Made by a program: the position numbers and the translations under genes. Positions 35,169-43,098 of a stretch of DNA of 64,000 nucleotides are shown here, piece by piece (within the stretch, counting starts at the first letter, position 1; each line of letters opens with the position of its first letter). The stretch is from Desulfocapsa sp050291935 (GTDB taxonomy: Bacteria; Desulfobacterota; Desulfobulbia; Desulfobulbales; Desulfocapsaceae). The DNA lies in the NCBI GenBank assembly GCA_050291935.1, contig JBNKKR010000001.1:118287-182286 (forward strand), read 5' to 3'. The notes under the pieces are model-generated. The model was given only the letters and a program-made list of their open reading frames with translations, did not search any database and had not been told where the DNA came from.

Positions 35169-35906
35169 ATGAGTGATATTAAGAAACAGAAGGTGGCTAT
35201 TGTAACCGGAGCTGCCAAAGGGATAGGGCGTGCCATTGCAGTTGCCTTGGCTGGTGCCGGAAACTATATAATTATCAATTATCTATCAGATGAAAATGGA
35301 GCAAATGAGACCCTTAATCAGGTAAGAGCCGCAGGAAGCGATGGGGAAATAGCTGGTTTTGATGTGCGCAATGGAGAAGAGGTAGAAAAACGTATTGAGG
35401 ATATTGCTACTCGTTTGGGAGGGGTTGATATTCTGATCAATAATGCAGGAATCATAAAAGACGGGCTTTTTATGATGATGGAGGCTGAGAATTGGAATTC
35501 GGTGGTGGATACCAGTCTGCACGGCTTTTACAATATGACAAGACCCTGCATTGAAAAAATGGTTCGTGCGAGAAAGGGTTCTGTGGTTTCCCTCTCATCC
35601 GCTTCATCGCTTATGCCAAACCGGGGGCAGGCCAACTATTCTGCTGCCAAAGCAGGGCTTAATGCAGCCAGTCGTGTCCTTGCCGCTGAGGTGGCAAGGC
35701 TTGGCATACGAGTAAATGTGGTGGCGCCGGGGCTGATAGAGACGGATATGATTGCTGATGCGCCAAAAGATCATATTAAAACCTTGATCCCCATGGCCCG
35801 TATCGGAAAACCAGAAGAGGTCGCAAAAGTCGTGGCCTTTCTCTGCTCCGATGAAGCCTCCTATGTTACCGGTCAGATTATTTCAGTAAATGGCGGGATG
35901 TGCTGA
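35169..35906 (+). CDS. 3-oxoacyl-ACP reductase (FabG-like)
   Basis: 245-residue short-chain dehydrogenase. NADP-binding TGAAKGIGRAIA, NNAG in LINNAGIIKDG, catalytic Ser (SLSSASS), Tyr-x-x-x-Lys in ANYSAAKAG, and C-terminal TGQIISVNGGMC. It reduces 3-oxoacyl-ACP intermediates. The TGATG junction with the next gene indicates coupled translation. Being in this cluster, it is likely dedicated to the specialised chain rather than housekeeping fatty acid synthesis. Confidence 0.9.
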   Translation: MSDIKKQKVAIVTGAAKGIGRAIAVALAGAGNYIIINYLSDENGANETLNQVRAAGSDGEIAGFDVRNGEEVEKRIEDIATRLGGVDILINNAGIIKDGLFMMMEAENWNSVVDTSLHGFYNMTRPCIEKMVRARKGSVVSLSSASSLMPNRGQANYSAAKAGLNAASRVLAAEVARLGIRVNVVAPGLIETDMIADAPKDHIKTLIPMARIGKPEEVAKVVAFLCSDEASYVTGQIISVNGGMC

Positions 35907-36481
35907 TGCGGCTTTTGTTATTTGTGCTCTGTTGCTTTTCTTTCCTTGTCCCGTCTGTAGCCATGGCCGGGCAAATGGTGGAATCCATTCAGGCCGATTT
36001 TATTCAGGAAAAACAGATGGCGATCCTTGCCGAACCCCTTGTCTCAAAGGGAAGATTTCTCTTTTTGGCCCCAGATTCGCTTCGTTGGGAATATAGTAGC
36101 CCTTTACAGTCTGTGCTGCTAATGGATAAGGGAAAGGTCCGCAAGTTTGTCAAAACCGATGGCCGTTTTGTGGAAGAACAAAGTATGGGGCTTGATGCGA
36201 TGCAAGTTGTTCTGCAGGAAATTGCCGGTTGGCTGGATGGTGAAATAACAGATACTTCTACCTTTATTGCAGAGCGTAAAAATGGAGGGCAGATATTACT
36301 AACTCCCAGAGAGCCCGCACTTGCTAACATTATCAGTGGTATCGCATTGCAGCTCGCTGATGAGTCAGGTCTTTTGGATTCGGTAACTCTATTTGAGGGT
36401 GAAAACTCTTCCACCACAATGGTTTTCTCCAATGCGGTTTTAAATGGTGGCATTGATGAAAATGCATTTCACTCGCCATGA
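35906..36481 (+). CDS. LolA-like periplasmic lipid/lipoprotein carrier
   Basis: 191 residues with a Sec signal peptide (cleavage near PSVAMAG). The half-barrel LolA-type pattern is SIQADFIQEKQMAILAEPLVSKGRFLFLAPDSLRWEYSSP, the characteristic first repeat where substrate lipid binds, and a later WLDGEITD... block. LolA-like proteins are regular members of aryl-polyene clusters, where they are thought to move the lipid product across the periplasm. A GTG six bases upstream (35900) could also be used. Confidence 0.85.
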   Translation: MRLLLFVLCCFSFLVPSVAMAGQMVESIQADFIQEKQMAILAEPLVSKGRFLFLAPDSLRWEYSSPLQSVLLMDKGKVRKFVKTDGRFVEEQSMGLDAMQVVLQEIAGWLDGEITDTSTFIAERKNGGQILLTPREPALANIISGIALQLADESGLLDSVTLFEGENSSTTMVFSNAVLNGGIDENAFHSP

Positions 36482-37134
36482 GAGTTTTTGTCGTGCTTAT
36501 AAGCTGCCTGCTTGTTTCATGCTCGGTGCAGCATAAACCAGTGCTTATTCCAATTGGCTACGAAGAACAGAATTTGCAACGTTGTGAGGATTCTTTTCTT
36601 TATGGAAACTGGCAGTTGGTGCATTCCATCAGTTTTGAACCAGTCTCAGGCTATCCAATCACCCTTATGGGGGTGACTGTTCTTCAAGAAGGACGATTAA
36701 AAACCGCATTGATGGGTGTGGAAGGGCTGGTTCTTTTTGAAGCAGAACAAAAAAGAGATGGCACACTTTTCATTAAAAGGGCATTGCCACCTTTTGATAG
36801 CGTAGATTTTGCAACTGCGTTGATGGCTGATGTGCAGAGTCTGTTTTTAGTTCCTGGTCGTGCTTCTCTAACTAAGGGAAGGGATAGCGATGGACAACTT
36901 CTTTGTCGTTACTTATCAGCTAATGGGCAGGTAACGGATGTGTTACCGGGCACGCGGGGGTGGCAGAAAATCACCATCTATGATAAGCAGGATAATCCTG
37001 TTCGTTCCCTTATTGCCACAGGGTATAAAGCTGTTGGAAGGCAGTTTGTTGCTAAAGATACTCTATTGTCGGTACCCGGTGCTGGTGGATATGCCCTGAA
37101 ATTGCACTTGCTTGATGCGGATATGCTACCCTGA
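36478..37134 (+). CDS. lipoprotein of the lipid locus (possibly DUF3261-like)
   Basis: 218 residues starting in an ATGA overlap with the LolA-like gene. The signal peptide has a lipobox LVSC, giving lipidation near Cys15. The rest is beta-rich with no recognised catalytic motif: ITLMGVTVLQEGRLKTALMGVEGLVLFEAEQ resembles the DUF3261-type lipoproteins found in aryl-polyene clusters, but I am not certain. It probably works with the LolA-like carrier at the outer or inner membrane. Confidence 0.7.
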   Translation: MRVFVVLISCLLVSCSVQHKPVLIPIGYEEQNLQRCEDSFLYGNWQLVHSISFEPVSGYPITLMGVTVLQEGRLKTALMGVEGLVLFEAEQKRDGTLFIKRALPPFDSVDFATALMADVQSLFLVPGRASLTKGRDSDGQLLCRYLSANGQVTDVLPGTRGWQKITIYDKQDNPVRSLIATGYKAVGRQFVAKDTLLSVPGAGGYALKLHLLDADMLP

Positions 37135-37168
37135 AATAAAAATACAACCTAGGTTTAATACACAATAC

Positions 37169-38431
37169 ATGAAATTTAAACTGATTTACCCAAAATGGGC
37201 CAAACTCTTTCGCCAGACGGAGTTTCATCTCCCGCCCCATGGGCCGGTGGTGTTTGCTGCTGCACTGCCAGATTATGTTGAGGTGGTGTTTACCGATGAA
37301 AACCTGCAAGATATAGATTTTGATGAAGATGTGGATATGGTGGGTATTTCCATGATGCTCACCGTGCAGGTAAAGCGAGGTTGGGAAATTGCGGATAGGT
37401 ATCGAAAAAAGGGTGTACCGGTAATTTTTGGCGGTATTGCCACCATGCTCCACGCGGAAGAGACCATGCAGCATGCGGATTCTGTCTTTTTAGGTGAAGC
37501 GGAGAGCCGGATGGAAAAGGTACTCGAAGATCATAGAAATGGCATGCTGCAACCTTGCTATGATTATATGGATAAACGCCCTGATATCGCATTGGTTGGT
37601 CCTGCCAGAAGAGATATCCTAGACCGCAAGCTCTATAATTACAAAGGGGTGCAGATGGTGGATCTGGTACATGCATCCAGAGGTTGCCGTTTTAACTGTT
37701 ATCCTTGTGCGGTTTCGTACCTTGGGGGACGTGAGTTTAGGCCACGTCCAGTGGAGAAGGCAGTGGCTGAAATGGCGGCTATTGATAATAACCGGATGTT
37801 TATTGTCGATAATTCCCTTGCCCAGAATAGCCAGTGGGAAAAGGAGCTTTTTAAAGAAATGATTCCTTTAAAGAAAAAATGGTGCTCCCATCCCATTGAG
37901 GATAAACCCGAGATCCTTGATTTAGCGGCGCAAGCGGGGGCCTGGTATGTGTATCAGGCGGTGTTTGACACCTCAGACTACATTCGAGAGCGTATAAAAC
38001 GCTACCATGATTATGGGATTGGGGTGGAGGGAACCATCCTCCTGGGCCTGGACAGTCATAGCGAGGATTTTATCCTTGAACTTATCGATTTCTTACTCGA
38101 TATTGAGCTTGATCTCGCTGAGTTTACGGTGTTGACTCCCTTTCCCCATACCAGGGCCTATAAGGAACTTGCAAAAGAGAAGAGGATTCTATCCACCGAT
38201 TGGAATGAGTTTTCAGCCGATAAGGTGGTGTATCAACCCAAACAGATGAGCCCGGAACGTCTGCAGGAACTCCTTGATTTGGCTTGGAGCAGGTTTTACG
38301 GGGATGAGTCCCAGGAAATTAAGATGTTTAAACTCTTTAGGCAGGTTGTCGAAAAAGAAATGTCCGATGGCAGTTTTACGCCGCGCGACCGGGGTCTTGC
38401 TACCCAAGCATTTGGTAGGGATATCGGCTGA
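37169..38431 (+). CDS. B12-binding-domain radical SAM protein (1)
   Basis: 420 residues. An N-terminal cobalamin-binding-like Rossmann half (about 1-120; DMVGISMMLTVQVKRG, VIFGGIATMLH, FLGEAESRMEKVLED) is followed by the radical SAM barrel with CRFNCYPC (Cys173, 177, 180). Such B12-dependent enzymes methylate unactivated carbons or do radical rearrangements. Open reading continues upstream to 37112, but that part overlaps the lipoprotein gene; ATG 37169 fits the family start. First of four radical SAM genes in this locus, a feature of the gene sets proposed for ladderane lipids. Confidence 0.85.
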   Translation: MKFKLIYPKWAKLFRQTEFHLPPHGPVVFAAALPDYVEVVFTDENLQDIDFDEDVDMVGISMMLTVQVKRGWEIADRYRKKGVPVIFGGIATMLHAEETMQHADSVFLGEAESRMEKVLEDHRNGMLQPCYDYMDKRPDIALVGPARRDILDRKLYNYKGVQMVDLVHASRGCRFNCYPCAVSYLGGREFRPRPVEKAVAEMAAIDNNRMFIVDNSLAQNSQWEKELFKEMIPLKKKWCSHPIEDKPEILDLAAQAGAWYVYQAVFDTSDYIRERIKRYHDYGIGVEGTILLGLDSHSEDFILELIDFLLDIELDLAEFTVLTPFPHTRAYKELAKEKRILSTDWNEFSADKVVYQPKQMSPERLQELLDLAWSRFYGDESQEIKMFKLFRQVVEKEMSDGSFTPRDRGLATQAFGRDIG

Positions 38432-38432
38432 G

Positions 38433-39782
38433 ATGGAAGAGTTATTCAAATATCTTTTTAGGAAAAACCTGGACGATGAGAGCGATTTTATTGCTGATGG
38501 TGTTAGCAGAAGACAACTACTGGATCTGGCTGCCCGTTTGACCACCAGTTTCACAGAATGTCCCCCAGATCGGGCTATCTGTCTTGCCGCCCAGGGGCGT
38601 GATGTGATTGCTGCTGCACTATTGGCCGCCGTTGCAACCAGAAGGGTACTTCTTCTGCCCCACAGTTTCTCTGCCATGGCCCTTAGGCAGATGCAGGATT
38701 TTACTGGATTTGACACAGCAATAGTTGATGTCGATCGACCACTTTCCCATGGTACAAAATGCATTTGGCCACATGATGTGGAGAAGCTGCAACCTTCTTC
38801 CCTTGCCGACTGTTCGCCCAAGCCGGATGCTGAGTTATTGCGACTCTTTACCGGAGGTTCCACTGGGGCTGCTAACATATGGTCGAAATCCATCGCCAAT
38901 GTTTTTGGAGAGGCGAAGTTTATTACTTCTTGTCATGGAATAAAGAAGGAAGATTGTATTTTGGCGACCATTACTCCCTATCATATATATGGTCTTCTTT
39001 TCTCGGTCTTGGTTCCACTTCTTTCCGGTGCTTCCGTGGTGGCAGAGAGCCCTTCCTTTCCAGCAGAAATTGATGACTATATTCAGAAGGAATCTGTGAC
39101 TGTTTTGGTCAGTGTACCGGCCCATTTCCGTGCCTTGCAAAAACGCAGGCTTGCAGGTTCGCTGCGCCTTGCTTTTTCTTCTGCGGGTATGCTTGATATA
39201 GAGGATAATAGTACTTTTTGCGCCAGTAACAGCGCAAATATTGTGGAAGTGTACGGTTCCACGGAGACCGGTGGACTTGCCACAAGAAACAGAGGGACAG
39301 GGGAGTCCTTTTTCACCCCTTTGGATATACTTGAGTGGCGGATAACAGATGGCCGTCTGCTGGTACGCTCTCCCTTCGTTTCAGCAGAAGTTCCCACAGG
39401 AGAAGATGGCTGGTTTCTAACAGGGGACAAAGTGCGGGAGGAAGAGGGGGGATGCTTTTCTTTACACGGCAGGGCAGATGCCATTACCAAAGTTGGTGGT
39501 GAACGGGTTGATCTGGATGAAGTGAAAGATCTCCTGATGCGCCAAAGAGGAGTAAGTGAGTGTGTAGTGTTGGCATTGGAAGATGGTGGAGGGCGGGGAA
39601 ACAGAATTGCAGCCCTTCTTTGTAGTGACGAAGAAGAACTCGATTTACGCCCCCTTAAACATGTCTTGTCCATAAGTCTTGAACCGGCAGCCATGCCTAA
39701 ACTCTTCAAACTTGTATCGCGGATTCCTGTGAAAGCCAATGGGAAATATGACCGGGACGCGATAGCCAAACTTTTTTTATAA
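38433..39782 (+). CDS. AMP-dependent acyl-CoA/ACP ligase
   Basis: 449 residues, adenylate-forming superfamily. The P-loop-like LFTGGSTGAANIWSKS (about 145-160), the YGSTETGG motif near 265, the DGWFLTGDKV motif and KVGGERVDLDEV with the C-terminal catalytic Lys region (PVKANGKYDRDAI) are all present. The N-terminal domain is shorter than in long acyl-CoA synthetases, like the ligases of aryl-polyene clusters. It starts one base after the previous stop and probably loads a starter acid onto an ACP. Confidence 0.85.
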   Translation: MEELFKYLFRKNLDDESDFIADGVSRRQLLDLAARLTTSFTECPPDRAICLAAQGRDVIAAALLAAVATRRVLLLPHSFSAMALRQMQDFTGFDTAIVDVDRPLSHGTKCIWPHDVEKLQPSSLADCSPKPDAELLRLFTGGSTGAANIWSKSIANVFGEAKFITSCHGIKKEDCILATITPYHIYGLLFSVLVPLLSGASVVAESPSFPAEIDDYIQKESVTVLVSVPAHFRALQKRRLAGSLRLAFSSAGMLDIEDNSTFCASNSANIVEVYGSTETGGLATRNRGTGESFFTPLDILEWRITDGRLLVRSPFVSAEVPTGEDGWFLTGDKVREEEGGCFSLHGRADAITKVGGERVDLDEVKDLLMRQRGVSECVVLALEDGGGRGNRIAALLCSDEEELDLRPLKHVLSISLEPAAMPKLFKLVSRIPVKANGKYDRDAIAKLFL

Positions 39783-39785
39783 GCA

Positions 39786-41513
39786 GTGTCACCCACGTCG
39801 CTTGCAGATGTAGAACGCTTTGCCAAGTCGGCAGTTGCCGGTTATGAGAACCTGGCGGTATGGGCTGATTTGCTTGATGCTATCAATGTTTTTCCTGTGG
39901 CCGACGGTGATACCGGTGCCAATCTGAAAATAAGTCTTAGCCCTTTGCGGGAATGCGAAACTGATTTTTCCCGTTCGGTAGAGTCCCTTTCTCTCTCAGC
40001 TCTTGGAAATTCAGGAAATATTGCGGTGGCCTTCTTTACTCCCTTTTTGCAACCGGGTAGTGATGATCTGCTTAGGCGGTGCGAAGAGGGAAGAAAAAAG
40101 GCATATGGCGCGGTCCAAAAGCCCCTGTCTGGCACCATGCTTGATCTGTTTGATGCACTATGCGATTTTTTACACCATAAAGAATGTCTGCAAAATGGTT
40201 TTGAGCCCTTACGGGAAAGGTTGCGAGAAACAGTTATTGCAACGTCCAGTCGCTTAAACGCACTTGTCGATGCCGGTGTTGTAGACTCAGGCGCCCTGGG
40301 GATGTTTCTTTTTTTTGATGGTTTTTTTCAGTGCTATCTGTTGGGAGAAACAAGCGCTACTCCGGTGAAGAAACTGTTTGCTGGAAGTGTAACGCTACCA
40401 TCCTCTTTTCAACCGGAAAAGAGTGATGAATATTGTGTGGAAGCTATCCTTGCAATGGACGATCAGAACGATGATTTTGCAAAAAAAATTGCTTCTCTTG
40501 GACAGAGTGCGGTGGTCGTTTCCGGTGAGGGGAAAACAAAGCTCCATGTTCATACTACTAATCCCGAAAGCTTACGCAGTGAACTGGCAAGTTATGGCGA
40601 TGTGGTGAGTTTTTCAGGTGAGGCCATGGCACCCCTTGTGGCAAGAGGAACTGCAAAGACATTTGCTGCCAATCGTGTCAGGATTATGAGTGATGCTGCG
40701 GGCTCCATTCCATTAGCGCTTGCCAAGGAACATGGGATACTCTTGCTGGATAGTTATCTTGTAACGCAAGAGGGGGCAGTGCCGGAGAGTTTATATAAGC
40801 CTGATACACTGTACAAAAAGATGGGAGAAGGTGAACGGGTTTCAACGGCCCAGGCCTCAAATAGTGAGCGAGAGCTTCACTATCAGGCCGCTTGCGGCCA
40901 ATATGAGCATGTCCTTTATATCTGTACCGGATCCGCCTTTACCGGAAATTTTGCCGCTGCTATGGGGTGGAAGAAGAGCAGCGCAGCCAGCTCCGGGTTT
41001 AGCGTTATCGACAGTGGGGCTGCATCGGGGCGTCTTGCGGTAATAGCTTTGCTCAGCGCGCGCCTTGCTGAAACTGGAGTGTCTGCTGCAAGGGTGATAC
41101 AATTTGCTGAAAAGCTTAGCCAGGAAGCCGAAGAGTTTGTTTTTATTGGTGAGCTTAAATACCTTGTGGCAGGCGGGAGGGTGAGTAAGACCAAGGCCTT
41201 TTTTGCAGATCTTTTTCATAAAAAACCGGTGATACGTCCCTGGTTTGATGGGGTTCAGAGAGTGGCAGTGGTGCGTGATGCGGCAGCGCAACTGGAGTTT
41301 GCATTAAAAAAACTCGGTGAATGGAGGGATGGACAGAAGGGGTTGCTACTGTTATTGCAATACACAGACAATAAGGCATGGTTACACGAAGAAGTACTGC
41401 CTGCGGTGCAACACTTGCTCCCTGAAACGGAGATACATCTTATCCCCCTATCGCTTACCTCCGGTGTGCATATGGGGCCTGGTACCTGGAGTCTTGCCTA
41501 TGGTTATGGCTGA
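39786..41513 (+). CDS. fused fatty-acid kinase: DAK2 (FakA) + DegV (FakB) domains
   Basis: 575 residues, GTG start three bases after the ligase. A DhaL/DAK2 kinase domain (about 8-190) with the nucleotide/Mg motif VFPVADGDTGANLKISLSPL is followed by the FakA-type middle region (YCVEAILAMDD... VVVSGEGKTKLHVHTTNP, about 215-275), then a full DegV lipid-binding domain (about 295-575; IMSDAAGSIPLALAKEHGI, STAQAS, GSAFTGNFAAA, GGRVSKTKAFFADLFHKKP). In most bacteria the kinase (FakA) and the fatty-acid carrier (FakB/DegV) are separate proteins that together make acyl phosphate. Here they are one chain. Likely role: phosphorylating free fatty acid released or used by this pathway. Confidence 0.85.
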   Translation: MSPTSLADVERFAKSAVAGYENLAVWADLLDAINVFPVADGDTGANLKISLSPLRECETDFSRSVESLSLSALGNSGNIAVAFFTPFLQPGSDDLLRRCEEGRKKAYGAVQKPLSGTMLDLFDALCDFLHHKECLQNGFEPLRERLRETVIATSSRLNALVDAGVVDSGALGMFLFFDGFFQCYLLGETSATPVKKLFAGSVTLPSSFQPEKSDEYCVEAILAMDDQNDDFAKKIASLGQSAVVVSGEGKTKLHVHTTNPESLRSELASYGDVVSFSGEAMAPLVARGTAKTFAANRVRIMSDAAGSIPLALAKEHGILLLDSYLVTQEGAVPESLYKPDTLYKKMGEGERVSTAQASNSERELHYQAACGQYEHVLYICTGSAFTGNFAAAMGWKKSSAASSGFSVIDSGAASGRLAVIALLSARLAETGVSAARVIQFAEKLSQEAEEFVFIGELKYLVAGGRVSKTKAFFADLFHKKPVIRPWFDGVQRVAVVRDAAAQLEFALKKLGEWRDGQKGLLLLLQYTDNKAWLHEEVLPAVQHLLPETEIHLIPLSLTSGVHMGPGTWSLAYGYG

Positions 41514-42219
41514 GCATAAAAAGGTCGGGGTTATCATCCCAGTCTATAACCACGGTAGCCGGATCAGTGATGTGGTGCAGGATGTTCTTGGCCTGGGCTA
41601 CACCCTTTTTGTGGTCGACGATGGATCAACGGATCAAACCAGGGATATGCTTGTCTCCATGCAGGAACAATTTACCCTCCTCACCCATGATACAAACAGG
41701 GGAAAAGGCGCTGCCCTCCTCACCGGTTTTAATGCAGCGCAAAAGAGCTGTGAACTGGCAGTGACCATGGATGCTGATGGACAGCATAGGGCAAGTGATA
41801 TACAGAATCTTCTTCAGGCCAATGGTGATGGAAAACGTGCCATAATCGTCGGTTGCAGGCAAGGTATGGATAAGGATCATGTGCCCTGGACCTCTAAATT
41901 TGGCCGAAAATTTTCAAATTTCTGGGTCTGGGTCGCTGGAGGGCCGCTTGTCAGTGACTCGCAATCCGGTTTTAGACTGTATCCCCTTCCTGAAGTGTTA
42001 ACACTTGATGTGCGGGCAAGACGTTTTCAATATGAGGTGGAGGTGCTGGTACAGGCCAGGCGGCAACAGCTTGCAGTAAGGGAAACTGCCGTTCAGGTAG
42101 TGTATCAAAAGGGGAGCGAACGGATTTCCCATTTTCATCCCTGGAAGGATTTTATGCGAAATGCTCTTACCTTTTCCCGCTTAATTGTCGGGCGTATTTT
42201 TTCTATTTTCAAAAAATAG
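41506..42219 (+). CDS. family 2 glycosyltransferase (dolichyl-phosphate-mannose-synthase-like)
   Basis: 237 residues overlapping the previous stop by eight bases (ATGGCTGA); an ATG six bases earlier is also possible. GT-A fold with VIIPVYNHG, VVDDGSTDQT and the metal-binding MDADGQH, then SDSQSGFRLYPL. No C-terminal membrane spans, so it acts as a soluble or peripheral enzyme. GT2 enzymes of this type occur in aryl-polyene and flexirubin-like clusters, where a sugar may be added to the lipid. Confidence 0.87.
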   Translation: MAEHKKVGVIIPVYNHGSRISDVVQDVLGLGYTLFVVDDGSTDQTRDMLVSMQEQFTLLTHDTNRGKGAALLTGFNAAQKSCELAVTMDADGQHRASDIQNLLQANGDGKRAIIVGCRQGMDKDHVPWTSKFGRKFSNFWVWVAGGPLVSDSQSGFRLYPLPEVLTLDVRARRFQYEVEVLVQARRQQLAVRETAVQVVYQKGSERISHFHPWKDFMRNALTFSRLIVGRIFSIFKK

Positions 42220-42221
42220 CC

Positions 42222-43091
42222 ATGAAACGATTCTGGTATATGCTCCTTGAACAGGCAACCGGGCTTGTTGGCGGCTGGTTGTTTGGCTTTGTTGCAAGAA
42301 TTATTGCAGCCGGTTTTTTTTGTTTTTCAAAAAATGTTTCTGAAAGTGTTCGTTTTTACCGTACGTTGTATCCCACAAAAAACAAATTTTATCATCTTTG
42401 GTGCGGTTTTAAACAGTACCAAAACTTCACCACAATTCATTTTGATCGGTTTTTGGCAAGCCATGGACAGGAGACGACGTTTGAGTCACAGGGCCTTGCA
42501 AAACTTACATCAGTTGTTCAGGAAAAGGGGGCAATAGTACTTATGTCCCATCTGGGGAATTGGGAGATTGCCGCAACCATACTTCAGCAACAGAAGATGG
42601 CCACAAAACTTTTACTCTATATGGGAGTAAAAGAAAAAGAAGGTATTGAAGGGATGCAGAAAGAAGATTTGAAACAGGCAGGGATAACAATCGTTGGTGT
42701 TGCAAAAGATGGTGGCTCACCCTTTGACGTAGTGACCGGTATTCGCTGTCTGCAGGAAGGTGGTATTGTTTCCATGACCGGCGATATTGTCTGGCGTGAA
42801 GACCAACGAAGTCGTGAAGTGAATTTTTTGAGCGGGAAGGTATTTGTTCCGGAAGCGCCGTATGTCTTTGCCCTGGTTTCTGGTGCCCCACTTTTTTGCT
42901 TTTTCAGCTCCAGGGTCGGGAAAAATCATTACCAATTCAGCCTTTCGGAGCCAATTTATCTTGCAAGAAGCAGAAGAGAAGAACGGGAGGAACAAATACA
43001 AACTGCTGCCCAGCACTATGCAGATTTACTGGAGCAGCAGTTACGAAAGCATCCCTTAGAGTGGTATCATTTTACCCGTTTTGTGCAATAG
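42222..43091 (+). CDS. LpxL/HtrB-type lysophospholipid acyltransferase
   Basis: 289 residues with an N-terminal membrane anchor (about 12-36) and the HxxxxE catalytic motif in LMSHLGNWEIAA (about 109-114), followed by PFDVVTGIRCLQEGGIVSMTGD and the C-terminal HPLEWYHFTRFVQ typical of this family. Related enzymes in aryl-polyene and flexirubin clusters put the finished acyl chain onto a lipid or sugar head. It is the last gene of the first forward block, and the convergent chemoreceptor starts seven bases later. Confidence 0.87.
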   Translation: MKRFWYMLLEQATGLVGGWLFGFVARIIAAGFFCFSKNVSESVRFYRTLYPTKNKFYHLWCGFKQYQNFTTIHFDRFLASHGQETTFESQGLAKLTSVVQEKGAIVLMSHLGNWEIAATILQQQKMATKLLLYMGVKEKEGIEGMQKEDLKQAGITIVGVAKDGGSPFDVVTGIRCLQEGGIVSMTGDIVWREDQRSREVNFLSGKVFVPEAPYVFALVSGAPLFCFFSSRVGKNHYQFSLSEPIYLARSRREEREEQIQTAAQHYADLLEQQLRKHPLEWYHFTRFVQ

Positions 43092-43098
43092 AGATCCA

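Noticed and set aside
38213..38899. Long minus-strand open frame opposite the radical SAM and ligase genes
   Set aside because: It is the antisense shadow of two well-supported genes and has no recognisable domain.
39083..39826. 247-codon minus-strand frame opposite the ligase
   Set aside because: Low-complexity Ser/Arg-rich translation, antisense to the AMP ligase.
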